From the NCBI GenBank assembly GCA_036340235.1, contig JAYYZE010000037.1, positions 1 to 49,250 of the forward strand: a DNA stretch of 49,250 bases, given 5' to 3'. The notes beneath the pieces were generated by a model. It did no database searches, had not been told where the DNA came from, and saw only the letters and a list, made by a program, of their open reading frames with translations. Position 1 is the stretch's first letter; each line of letters starts with the position of its first letter. Of the stretch, positions 35,166 through 44,308 are shown piece after piece. Source of the DNA: GCA-2862585 sp036340235. GTDB taxonomy: Bacteria > Bacteroidota > Bacteroidia > Flavobacteriales > UBA7312. A program made the translations under genes and the position numbers.

Positions 35166-38100
35166 TTATTGTTTTAAAATCTTGTAAACGATAGTTTCTT
35201 GGTTTTTTGTTAACCTTAAAAAGTACATTCCGTGAGATAAATCGGCGGTATTTATTGCTTTTTGATTTTGAAAAATACCCGACCTTAAAATACGACCTTT
35301 GACATCTGTCAATTGATAGTTATAAGAATCTGACGAAGTCGATATCAACCTCAGATCGTTAATAAATGGATTGGGATAGATATTTAGTTCTCTATTAAGA
35401 TTAGAATTTATCTTCAATCCATTAACAATCAAACTACTAGACTGTCCTTTACAGTCCAAACTATCCGTCACCAAAACCATATAAACACCATCTGTAGTTG
35501 GGACAAGTGTGTCTTGGTCATTTTCTAAGATGGGTACTTCGTCTAAAAACCAGTTATATGAGTATGGGGGTGTCCCCATACTAGGGTTATTATTAGTAGG
35601 CTCCAGAACTATGATATTTCCATTTTGAAATTCAATAATGGGATAAATAGCATTACCCTCAAAAATGGTTATGTCTTGTATAACGGAACAACCCAAAGAA
35701 TCTATCATTTTAAAAGAGTACTGACCTGCACATAAATTGTCAAATAGAATATTTGTGTCAACTTGATTCATGTTAACAAAGGAGTATGGCTGATTACCTC
35801 CGAAGGCAGAATCTATGCTAATACTGGCATCGCAATAGTCAAAGCAACTGACATTTTTGATAGTGTAGAAAAAGTCTAGTGGTTCGTTTTGATCTATTTC
35901 AAAACTAATTGAATTGTAACAATACTGCGAACTGTCTGAAAAAGTGTAATATGCAATCAATTCATATTCACCTTCATCTAATCCGAAAATTTCAGTGTTT
36001 GTGTTTATTAACGTATCATTTAGTGTAAGCCAAGAGTTGACTTCGGAAACTATGTCAGTCACCTCTATAGATCCGTCGTTAAAACCAGGACAGGAAACAT
36101 TGACTACTGAATATTCAAACCCCATAGTATAAGACGGTAACTCAATGTCGTATTCATATATGCAACCGTTCTCATCTTTTACATTTAGTGTGTAGGTTGT
36201 TTCTTCTAAATTGTCAAAGGCTCCATCAGAAACATAATTACTGCTATCAAGTTGATCTAAAGAATATTGAAAATTACTATTAGCACTTTCAAAAGCTTGC
36301 ACATAGATAGCTCCTAGATCAGATTGATTGCTTAAACTACTAATGTATGGAGCCGTGCAATACATAGTGTCAAATAATAGTTCGGTTGTGACAGCTGTAA
36401 TTTCGGGGATCATAACTTCCAAAGAGTCCATGCAAAGTTGACTATCTTGAGCATAAATTGTGTAACTACCAGTATTCAGCTGATCAAATAGGCACGAGGG
36501 TCCTTCAACATAGTTCATCATATTGTCAATAGATATAAAACTACCCCCCACTGCGTTGTCTACTTCAACATAAATTTTTGCTGACCCGTCCTGTTTACAT
36601 GAATCACTAACTACTGCTGGCTGTTGATTGTTAATGAAATTAATGGTATCAATTGTTAAGCATGGAATATTATTTATAACAATTGATTCTTCAACACTAC
36701 ACCCAAACTGATCAATAATGCGAATGACGTAAATCGAATCGCCGCAAAGCTGACTGAAAACACCATCCGACTGAAATTCTGTATTATTTAATTGATATTG
36801 AAACGGCTGAACCCCACCGGTTGCTTCTAATGCCAAAGAGGCATCGCATGAATAACAACACGTAGGGGTAGAAATAGACTCGGTGGGTATTGAAAAGCTA
36901 AGTTCACTAGGTGAGTTACACAATACGCTGATGGTATCAGAAAAACAACCTTCACTGTCAGTAGCATAAAAATGATAGTTACCCCCTCCTATCAAATTAT
37001 TAATAAATGACGAATTAAACGTATTTTGATTATCCAACATATGTATAGTATATGGTAAAGAACCTCCCAATAGGTCAATGGATATTTGGCCTGTCGAATC
37101 GCCTTCACAAAGTGCACAATAACCTAATGTATCCGAAAGTTCATAGTTTTCGATAATTAAAGCTTGGTCGGGTTGTATGACCTCCACTTGCATTTCACTA
37201 TTGCATCCTTGGTCGTCTTGAACCGAAAGGGTATATACTCCTGCTGTTAATTCTGAAAAAGTAGACGATGCTTGCACATGACCATCGAGACCAAATATAT
37301 AAGGAGGTACTCCGCCAGATGAAAAAGCACTAATTTGGGCGTCATTATCTCCAAAACAGCTTGCGTTGAAAGACAGAGAATCGATAACACTAAGGGTAAT
37401 TGGTGCAGACTCATTAACAACAAATACTGTGTCTATTAGACAGTTGTTATCATCAGAAAATACAATATCAAAACTACCAGAATAAATCTGACCGTTTAAC
37501 AATGAGCTATCTGAGTTAATGAGGTAATTATAAGGAAAAGTACCACCTGATAATTCATAACTTATTTGTGCATTAGAATCCCCAAAGCATACAAGATCAG
37601 TGTTGGCAAAGTTATCAATCAAAAGTGGTTGTGGTTGAGTGATATTTAGTATTTCTTGAGTGCTACAAAACCAAATATTTTCTAAAGTGGCAACATATTG
37701 ACCCGCTACTAGATCATGCACTGTATCGCTAAGTTGTGTTGACAGTTGGTCTAATAAGACCTCATTGTTTGAGTTAGCTAGAGTGAAATGAGTCGTTGGT
37801 GAAAGTGAGTCTGAGTAAAGAACTATTGATGCATTGGTATCACCATAACACAATGGACTTTGAATATCATAATAAAGCTGTGGGGATAGAAAATAATCAA
37901 CACTAAAATCGTAAAAACAATCAGAAATTTCTAGCAGATAATTGGTTGAGGCTTCAGGAATCAGGTCAATGTTTGTGGAAGAGACCAAATTGATTGAATC
38001 TTGACCATCTATTTCATACCATTGAACAATGTAATCACCAGTAATGAATTGACTAATATCAATTTCAATAGCGTCTTCATTACTACACAAACTATAATTA

Positions 38101-39950
38101 GCTTGAATAAATTCTTCGTTCTGATTCGCTTCAATAAGATTTACGAAATCATTATTCGTTTGTGTGTATAGTGTGTCTGAAAAAACAAGACAATTATTAG
38201 TATCAAGAGCTTCAACAAAAATGGAGGAATCGGAATAGAAGATAGTAGACTGTAGGCCAGTTTCTCCATTACTCCAAATATAATTCGAAAAACCCAAGGA
38301 TGCTTGGAGGTTATTTGATTCATCACAGAGTTGTAAGGGAACATTTTGATTTAATATTTGTCCATTTAATGACAAGTCAATGTTTGAAGTACTAATGAGT
38401 ATGGTAAAAGTAGTGTCGAAAACAATATCAGAATCGATTGAAACAAGAAGCTGATAATCTCCCAAAGACAGATTAGAAATAGAGGCATCGTTAGATGAGA
38501 AGCCGTTGGAGCTGGACCACTCAAAGGTGTAAACATTATCGGTTTCAATTTCAAACGTTATTTGACCAGAACTTGTTTGTGAACAACTATGATTTAAGTT
38601 GTAGCTATAATCAAATGATGTGGTAAATGCGTAGATGGTGGATGACCATCCTTCTTGACAACCTAATAATGAGTTAGTTTTAACCTGAACCTGATAATCA
38701 GTTAATGGATCAAGGTTGCTAAGTATTTTGAAGGCATTCATTTCTGCTATACCATTGTCAAAAACACCAGAGGCAACCACTTGTGCCGATGACCATGCTT
38801 GCTCACTTTTTTTGTATCTAAATTTATAGCCATCAACAAGCGAATCTACAGTCCAGTTGATGGAAGCACTATTTGAACCCACATTGGTAAACCATAAAGA
38901 ATCTGGCAAAACAGGTTCAGGGTTAATGTAAATGGAATCTGAATTTTGACAGCCTGATGCGTCTTTTGTGGAAATATAATACATTCCGTACGAGAGATTA
39001 TCAAACATATTGGTTTGAGAAAAAAGGCTATTGTTGAATGAAAATAGATAAGGCTCTTGTCCGCCACTGGCGGAAATCTCAACTTGGCCATTAGATTGAT
39101 CAGGACAGCTGGCATCAGTCACAGATAATTCCATTTGCAATTCATCACATATGGTGTCAATCAATGTCAACGAAATAGGCTCTTCTTCCGAAATAATTTC
39201 TTGTAAAATTCCGTCTTGATCGACACTCCAAACCCTTAAAATAGCATCATATTGTCCAAGAGGGGATGTTGGATTAAACTGATTAAATTTAACTCTAACT
39301 GGACGTATTCTTAATTCATCACAATTTAATGTTTCACCAGACTCACTCCCCCAATATCCTACTGCTTGCCCGCTTGAATTGATTGTGTAATCAATGGTTT
39401 TCCAAACAGATTGTGAATTATAGTATTCCACAGTCAAATCATTTGGCTCTATGATGTCGGTTTGGTGAGAAATGATAAACTCGGGCTTGAACTGGACCTC
39501 ACAACCCTGGTTTTCTAATTGTATTTCACATTCGGAATATGTGTTGTAGCCAACAGGATTGATATCAAATTGACTATACACTTGTATTTCTGTAGTGTCG
39601 TCAGTGCAAGCATATTCCGTAAATGTGTATGAAGCAGAATCCACACAATTCTGATTTAAATCCGTAACATACACCCAACATTCTAAATTTAGTGGAAGAA
39701 AACTATATGTTGTTGGATTAGTTTGCGGACCTCCGGGGAGAAATGAGCCACTTGCGTTGACCCATTCATAAGTGTACTCACCAGAACCGCCTTGTACGTT
39801 TGCATTTAATTGCCCACCATTATAACTTCCTAGACAAAACGGTTCGGATAAAACCTCAATATTTATTTGTAAACATTGGGATAAAAGCATGTTAGAAAAA
39901 AGAAAACAAGCTAGAAAAAGCCAATATATTTTCACAATTTTAGTAAGCAT
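35166..39950 (-). CDS. Giant T9SS cargo protein with SprB-type repeats, FnIII-like domain and type A sorting domain
   Basis: The 1594-residue protein has a signal peptide (1-25, ending MLLSQ), a Cys-rich N-terminal region and a fibronectin III-like domain (about 350-443; SASINWTVDSLVDGYKFRY, LTDYQVQVKT). At least eight SprB-like repeats start near 277, 695, 786, 862, 945, 1030, 1285 and 1367; each has C-x-G/x-D-x-x-A/G-x-I, a GG-x-x-PY turn and a closing x-DxxGC. The last 70 residues (IYPNPFINDLRL...LTDVKGRILRSG...LSHGMYFLRL...YKILKQ) are a type A T9SS sorting domain. It should be exported by T9SS and anchored on the surface as an adhesin. Its ATG lies 11 bases inside the sugar-transferase gene. 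Confidence 0.9.
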   Translation of the reverse strand: MLTKIVKIYWLFLACFLFSNMLLSQCLQINIEVLSEPFCLGSYNGGQLNANVQGGSGEYTYEWVNASGSFLPGGPQTNPTTYSFLPLNLECWVYVTDLNQNCVDSASYTFTEYACTDDTTEIQVYSQFDINPVGYNTYSECEIQLENQGCEVQFKPEFIISHQTDIIEPNDLTVEYYNSQSVWKTIDYTINSSGQAVGYWGSESGETLNCDELRIRPVRVKFNQFNPTSPLGQYDAILRVWSVDQDGILQEIISEEEPISLTLIDTICDELQMELSVTDASCPDQSNGQVEISASGGQEPYLFSFNNSLFSQTNMFDNLSYGMYYISTKDASGCQNSDSIYINPEPVLPDSLWFTNVGSNSASINWTVDSLVDGYKFRYKKSEQAWSSAQVVASGVFDNGIAEMNAFKILSNLDPLTDYQVQVKTNSLLGCQEGWSSTIYAFTTSFDYSYNLNHSCSQTSSGQITFEIETDNVYTFEWSSSNGFSSNDASISNLSLGDYQLLVSIDSDIVFDTTFTILISTSNIDLSLNGQILNQNVPLQLCDESNNLQASLGFSNYIWSNGETGLQSTIFYSDSSIFVEALDTNNCLVFSDTLYTQTNNDFVNLIEANQNEEFIQANYSLCSNEDAIEIDISQFITGDYIVQWYEIDGQDSINLVSSTNIDLIPEASTNYLLEISDCFYDFSVDYFLSPQLYYDIQSPLCYGDTNASIVLYSDSLSPTTHFTLANSNNEVLLDQLSTQLSDTVHDLVAGQYVATLENIWFCSTQEILNITQPQPLLIDNFANTDLVCFGDSNAQISYELSGGTFPYNYLINSDSSLLNGQIYSGSFDIVFSDDNNCLIDTVFVVNESAPITLSVIDSLSFNASCFGDNDAQISAFSSGGVPPYIFGLDGHVQASSTFSELTAGVYTLSVQDDQGCNSEMQVEVIQPDQALIIENYELSDTLGYCALCEGDSTGQISIDLLGGSLPYTIHMLDNQNTFNSSFINNLIGGGNYHFYATDSEGCFSDTISVLCNSPSELSFSIPTESISTPTCCYSCDASLALEATGGVQPFQYQLNNTEFQSDGVFSQLCGDSIYVIRIIDQFGCSVEESIVINNIPCLTIDTINFINNQQPAVVSDSCKQDGSAKIYVEVDNAVGGSFISIDNMMNYVEGPSCLFDQLNTGSYTIYAQDSQLCMDSLEVMIPEITAVTTELLFDTMYCTAPYISSLSNQSDLGAIYVQAFESANSNFQYSLDQLDSSNYVSDGAFDNLEETTYTLNVKDENGCIYEYDIELPSYTMGFEYSVVNVSCPGFNDGSIEVTDIVSEVNSWLTLNDTLINTNTEIFGLDEGEYELIAYYTFSDSSQYCYNSISFEIDQNEPLDFFYTIKNVSCFDYCDASISIDSAFGGNQPYSFVNMNQVDTNILFDNLCAGQYSFKMIDSLGCSVIQDITIFEGNAIYPIIEFQNGNIIVLEPTNNNPSMGTPPYSYNWFLDEVPILENDQDTLVPTTDGVYMVLVTDSLDCKGQSSSLIVNGLKINSNLNRELNIYPNPFINDLRLISTSSDSYNYQLTDVKGRILRSGIFQNQKAINTADLSHGMYFLRLTKNQETIVYKILKQ
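35661..39122 (-). repeat. Array of diverged SprB-type repeats inside the adhesin gene
   Basis: About eight diverged repeat units of roughly 80-95 codons, unevenly spaced, code for the C-x-x-D-x-x-A-x-I...GG-x-PY...x-D-x-x-GC pattern. The units are similar in protein, not in DNA, so slippage is not expected. Confidence 0.65.
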
Positions 39951-41319
39951 TTTTTTGCCCTTTAATCATGTTAATAATAGTCAAAACAATTAGCTTCACA
40001 TCTAAAAAAAGAGACCAATTTTCTATGTACCAAACATCGTACTTCACACGTTGTTCCATATCAAAAAGCACTTTTGTTTCTCCTCTAAAACCGTTAGCTT
40101 GTGCGGCTCCCGTAATACCTGGTAAAACTAGTTGTCTTACCATATATCCTTCTATTATATTGGAATACATAGAAGTGTGCTTAAGCATATGTGGTCTTGG
40201 CCCAACAACAGACATATCTCCTAACAAAACATTAAAAAATTGTGGCATTTCATCCAAACTAGTTTTTCGCAAAAAACGACCCAAGGGGGTTATTCGAGAA
40301 TCAGTTTTTGAAGCCTGTATACTATCAGAATCATCATTAACAGCCATTGTTCTAAACTTTAGACAATTGAATTCTTTATTGTCTAATCCTGATCGACGCT
40401 GAACGAAAAACACTGGACCCTTTGATGTTAACTTTATAAGAGTTGCTATCAGTGGAACTAACCAAGATAATATTAGCCCTATTACAATTAGAGAAAATAT
40501 AATATCAAAAAACCTTTTCAGAATTCGGTTAAATTCATCTTGTAAAGGCTCCTCTCTGAGTGTTATGACGGGTCTACTAGAGTAAAAATCTACAACAAAC
40601 TTTCTCTGTTTAAAAGCACTAAAATCAGGAATAATTTTTAATCGGATCATGGAGTCATCACAAAACCGAATGATTTTATCCAACAATTCAGAGTTGTAAA
40701 TAGACTCAGAATAATACATCTCTTCGACTTTGTTTTCAAAACAAAAATCTTCAAGATGGGATATTGGATAGCTTGGAACTTTTAATTTATTTTTATAGTC
40801 AGTATCACTAAAAAACGCAATAAGCTTATAGCCATGCTCTTTTTTAGTAAAGAATTGGATAATAGATGGAATTTTGTCAACCTTGCCTATTAAAACAACT
40901 TGCTTATAATTATATCCAAGTTTTCTATATTTCTTAATAAGAAATAATGAAAAACTACGCCAAATAAACAACAAAGTGTAGCTAATAAAGAAAGAGTACA
41001 AAACACACTCTTTTGAAAAGTGATTAGAACTGAGCAGAGACAAAAAAGTGGAAATTATGAGCAAATGAACAATAATGGCTTTTAATAAATCCAAAAGAAT
41101 TTCATCAATTCGTGCCCCTCTTTCGTAAGAAAATAATCTGAAGAAGTACGCCGAAACCAGCCAAAACAATATGAAAATTATATTTAGAAAAATATAATTA
41201 TCTGTCAAATCAATATTAAAAAAAGTAAGTCGGTGAGCAATTAGCAATGACATTATAAGATAAACAACATCGCCAAAAGCAAATAACAAGCGCAGTTTGA
41301 ATGATTTATCACTACTCAT
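39940..41319 (-). CDS. WcaJ-type polyprenyl-phosphate sugar-1-phosphate transferase
   Basis: The 459-residue protein has four N-terminal membrane segments (about 10-120), a CoA-binding-like middle (YKQVVLIGKVDKIPSIIQFF) and a C-terminal phosphoglycosyltransferase domain anchored by one hydrophobic helix (KRFFDIIFSLIVIGLILSWL). Conserved catalytic signs are KGPVFFVQRRSG, LKFRTM, TSLDEMPQFFNVLLGDMSVVGPRP and the PGITGAAQ segment. It transfers a sugar-1-phosphate from a UDP-sugar to undecaprenyl phosphate to start a glycan chain. Its last codons overlap the adhesin start. It is the second such enzyme in this cluster. Confidence 0.93.
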   Translation of the reverse strand: MSSDKSFKLRLLFAFGDVVYLIMSLLIAHRLTFFNIDLTDNYIFLNIIFILFWLVSAYFFRLFSYERGARIDEILLDLLKAIIVHLLIISTFLSLLSSNHFSKECVLYSFFISYTLLFIWRSFSLFLIKKYRKLGYNYKQVVLIGKVDKIPSIIQFFTKKEHGYKLIAFFSDTDYKNKLKVPSYPISHLEDFCFENKVEEMYYSESIYNSELLDKIIRFCDDSMIRLKIIPDFSAFKQRKFVVDFYSSRPVITLREEPLQDEFNRILKRFFDIIFSLIVIGLILSWLVPLIATLIKLTSKGPVFFVQRRSGLDNKEFNCLKFRTMAVNDDSDSIQASKTDSRITPLGRFLRKTSLDEMPQFFNVLLGDMSVVGPRPHMLKHTSMYSNIIEGYMVRQLVLPGITGAAQANGFRGETKVLFDMEQRVKYDVWYIENWSLFLDVKLIVLTIINMIKGQKNAY

Positions 41320-41339
41320 AAAAAATGATAAGGTTGTTT

Positions 41340-41347
41340 TAAAGATA
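41340..41347 (-). promoter_or_regulatory. Possible internal promoter before the WcaJ-type gene
   Basis: On the minus strand TATCTTTA lies 20 bases before the ATG at 41319, in the 50-base gap that breaks an otherwise tightly packed run. A TTG lies 17 bases further upstream (41365-41367). The last base of the box departs from TAnnTTTG, so confidence is low. Confidence 0.25.
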
Positions 41348-41369
41348 AAAAAAAAATTCTAAATCAAAA

Positions 41370-42443
41370 CTATCTTAACACATGCTCATACTTGAAGATA
41401 ATATCTGAGTAATTGTAGGTTTTTATAATTTTTCTGATATTAGCTTGACAGAGGTGTTGATAGTTTTGCTTTTGGCATTTTTCTAACAAAGAGGACACAT
41501 CCTTTGAATTTTCAAAATAAAAGGCATCGTTTCCCAAAATAGATTTATTAAAGATATTATTGTGAGCACATACCAAAGCATTAGATGACATGGCCTCCAA
41601 CAAAGATGGATTGGTGCCTCCTACGGTATGGCCATGAAAATATATATTTGAATAATATCTTAATGCGTTAAGAATATCAATAGATGTGATAAAGTCAAAA
41701 AATACAATCCTTTCATCAGAAATAATGTTAACCAATCTTTTAGCGAGTACAGTATTCAAACTTCCCACTACTACTAGCTTTCTCTTTACATTTGAAGAAA
41801 TAAATCCCTCTATAATAGTTTCTATATTATTTTCAGGTTCAATTCTAGCCACAAGAATATCATATTCATAGGGAACTAAATCGTAAATTTCTAGTTGACT
41901 CTGTTTGGGACGTTCACACACTTCAGCGCCGTATGGAATATAGGTTGAGGAAACTTTATGCGTCTTGTACAAATAGTCTTGTATTCCAACGGAATCTGAA
42001 ATAAGCTCGTCACTAAACTTAACAGCTAGCCACTCTGCTATCTTTAAAAACCATTTAGTGGGTCGAGAAAATTTGGATCTTTTCCATTCTAAACCATCCA
42101 TATTGGTTACAATTTTGACCCCTGTCTTGAATAACACATTCCATATAGAACTACTTGTGTAGCCAAGTTGCAGGATAACATCATAGTCTCTTTTTCGACT
42201 ATCGAGAATGCAGTTTAAGTCATAAAAAAACTGTCCAAAAGTGCCCAATTTATATTCAGGATCAAAACAGTGAATTAGGTTTACATTTTTCCATTTATTT
42301 TCTTGAAAAGGATGATTGTGCGAATTATAAACAAATACTTGATGCCCCATTTGAGAAAGGCCATCTGAAAGGTATTGGGCAAACTGCTCAAAACCACCAT
42401 AGTGGTTGGGTATTCCGCGTGTGCCAATTATAGCTACCTTCAT
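41370..42443 (-). CDS. DUF1972 family glycosyltransferase (rhamnosyltransferase-like)
   Basis: The 357-residue protein opens VAIIGTRGIPNHYGGFEQFA, the DUF1972 signature in GT4-like enzymes, then DVILQLGYTSSSIWNVL and NMDGLEWKRSKFSRP. The C-terminal half has a GT-B donor site with ARIEPENNIETIIEGF and HGHTVGGTNPSLLEAMSS (Glu in the E-x7-E region). It most likely adds a deoxyhexose such as rhamnose or a related sugar to the growing chain at the cytoplasmic face. It is two bases downstream of the PglF-type gene. Confidence 0.88.
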   Translation of the reverse strand: MKVAIIGTRGIPNHYGGFEQFAQYLSDGLSQMGHQVFVYNSHNHPFQENKWKNVNLIHCFDPEYKLGTFGQFFYDLNCILDSRKRDYDVILQLGYTSSSIWNVLFKTGVKIVTNMDGLEWKRSKFSRPTKWFLKIAEWLAVKFSDELISDSVGIQDYLYKTHKVSSTYIPYGAEVCERPKQSQLEIYDLVPYEYDILVARIEPENNIETIIEGFISSNVKRKLVVVGSLNTVLAKRLVNIISDERIVFFDFITSIDILNALRYYSNIYFHGHTVGGTNPSLLEAMSSNALVCAHNNIFNKSILGNDAFYFENSKDVSSLLEKCQKQNYQHLCQANIRKIIKTYNYSDIIFKYEHVLR

Positions 42444-42445
42444 TT

Positions 42446-44308
42446 TTAAATTTGATTGGAAGGATGATAACCCTCTACTTTATCCAATAAAATTTGACGA
42501 ATAGAATCAACATCTAGTAACTCTCGTGATCTAATGATGATATTAACAATGTCCTGTAATTCATTCCACTTTAGTGAGTTTTCGTTGGCTTGCATAATTT
42601 GAGGATGTTGGGATTGAATAACATTTTTTCCAATTAATAATTCCTCATATAATTTCTCGCCAGGCCTCAAACCAGTAAATTTAATTTTTATATCTCCTTC
42701 AGGATTTTCATTGGTTATTGGGCTTAACCCACTTAAATTTATCATTCTATGAGCTAAATCTAAAATTTTCACTGGCTCTCCCATATCTAAAACAAAAACA
42801 TCGCCACCTTTGGCCATAGCACCTGCCTGAATTACAAGCTGAACTGCTTCTGGAATAGACATAAAATATCGTGTGATGTTAGGGTGGGTAACAGTTACAG
42901 GTCCACCTTGTTTTATTTGTTTTCTAAATAAAGGCACCACCGACCCTGCTGAATCTAGCACATTACCAAAACGAACCATACAAAAACACGTTTTAGTACG
43001 CTCTAAATCGAGTGCTTGTAACACAAGCTCCGACAATCGTTTAGATGCACCCATAACATTTGTTGGTCTGACAGCCTTGTCTGTGCTAATCAATACCATA
43101 TTCTCTACCTCATTTGATTTGGCAGCATTAGCCACATTATAAGTGCCAATAACATTGTTATAAACACCTTCAATGCAATTTTTTTCCACCATTGGAACAT
43201 GTTTATAGGCGGCTGCGTGGTAAATGGTGTTAATTTGATGACTTTTAACCACATTGTCTATTAGAGTTGAATTGGTAACATCGGCTAACACAGGAACTAT
43301 TTGACAGCTTTTGGTAGTAATTGATGTCAATTCCAAATCGATGTTGTAAAGATTATACTCAGAATGGTCTAATAAAACTATTTTTTTTGGCTTTTGTTTG
43401 ATTATCTGTCGAGATAATTCCGAACCTATACTACCTCCTGCGCCAGTAATGAGTATGTTTTTTTCTGTAATATTTTTTTTCAAAAGAGAAGGCTTTGGCT
43501 TCATTGGTGAACGCCCCAATATGTCACCTACTTGTACATGCCTAATGTTGTCAATAGAGACTTTACCACTTACAATTTCTGACAATGAGGGCAAAATCTT
43601 CACCTCAACTGGGTACCTAGACAATTTTTTCAGAAGGTCTCTCTTTAATGGCTCGGAAAGGGACGGAATAGCTAGTAGTATTACTCTTACTCTTCTTCTT
43701 AGAATAAGTACTCGTAGCTCCGAAAAAGGATGAATTCGAGTGAAATTAATAAAAGTACCTTGTTTAGTTTCATCATCGTCTATGAAAGCTATTGGGGCGT
43801 ATTCATGGTTTTTTCTCAAACTTTCAACAAGTTGAGCGCCAGCACTACCCGCTCCATAAATTATTGTTGGCTTTCGGTCATTGACAAAATTATCCCAAGA
43901 GTATAGATAGCCTTTGAACAAAAAACGCATTAAAATGATTGAAACAGCAGAAATAAACCAAAATATTAAGACAACAGTTCTCGGAAAATCAATTTCTCGG
44001 AAAATCATCATCAAAAAACCCAGGGTTAGACTGGTAACGGTGATAGCTTGAAATACACTGACAATGACTTTTGTCCCCATGAACTTTAGGACCGATTTAT
44101 ATAATCCAAACTGAACGAATAAAGGAATTGAAATGATTGGAATGACAATAAAAATCCAAAGATTTGAATCAATCCTGTCTGACCACAAATTCCCCATTCT
44201 CAAAGCGAACGAAAACCAAATTGAAAACACTAAAATGATAATATCAGAAGCTATCATCAGTATTTGCTTTTGGATTCTAGAAAGATTAGTCAGTTTTCGC
44301 TTAAGCAT
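42446..44308 (-). CDS. PglF/CapD-type UDP-GlcNAc 4,6-dehydratase, membrane-bound
   Basis: The 620-residue protein has four N-terminal membrane segments (to about 132), a first Rossmann domain (TIIYGAGSAGAQLVESL) and a second SDR domain (NILITGAGGSIGSELSRQI). The active site has Thr409-Asp410-Lys411 in LISTDKAVRPTNVMGASKR; the usual SDR Tyr is Met, as in PglF. It probably converts UDP-GlcNAc to the 4-keto-6-deoxy sugar. The next gene upstream is a matching aminotransferase, and overlap with it (8 bases) supports a joint pathway. Epimerising relatives exist, so the stereochemistry is not certain. Confidence 0.92.
   Translation of the reverse strand: MLKRKLTNLSRIQKQILMIASDIIILVFSIWFSFALRMGNLWSDRIDSNLWIFIVIPIISIPLFVQFGLYKSVLKFMGTKVIVSVFQAITVTSLTLGFLMMIFREIDFPRTVVLIFWFISAVSIILMRFLFKGYLYSWDNFVNDRKPTIIYGAGSAGAQLVESLRKNHEYAPIAFIDDDETKQGTFINFTRIHPFSELRVLILRRRVRVILLAIPSLSEPLKRDLLKKLSRYPVEVKILPSLSEIVSGKVSIDNIRHVQVGDILGRSPMKPKPSLLKKNITEKNILITGAGGSIGSELSRQIIKQKPKKIVLLDHSEYNLYNIDLELTSITTKSCQIVPVLADVTNSTLIDNVVKSHQINTIYHAAAYKHVPMVEKNCIEGVYNNVIGTYNVANAAKSNEVENMVLISTDKAVRPTNVMGASKRLSELVLQALDLERTKTCFCMVRFGNVLDSAGSVVPLFRKQIKQGGPVTVTHPNITRYFMSIPEAVQLVIQAGAMAKGGDVFVLDMGEPVKILDLAHRMINLSGLSPITNENPEGDIKIKFTGLRPGEKLYEELLIGKNVIQSQHPQIMQANENSLKWNELQDIVNIIIRSRELLDVDSIRQILLDKVEGYHPSNQI

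Noticed and set aside
42446..44308. Met replacing the SDR catalytic Tyr in the dehydratase
   Set aside because: PglF-type membrane dehydratases have this Met as a family trait and use the Thr-Asp-Lys triad.
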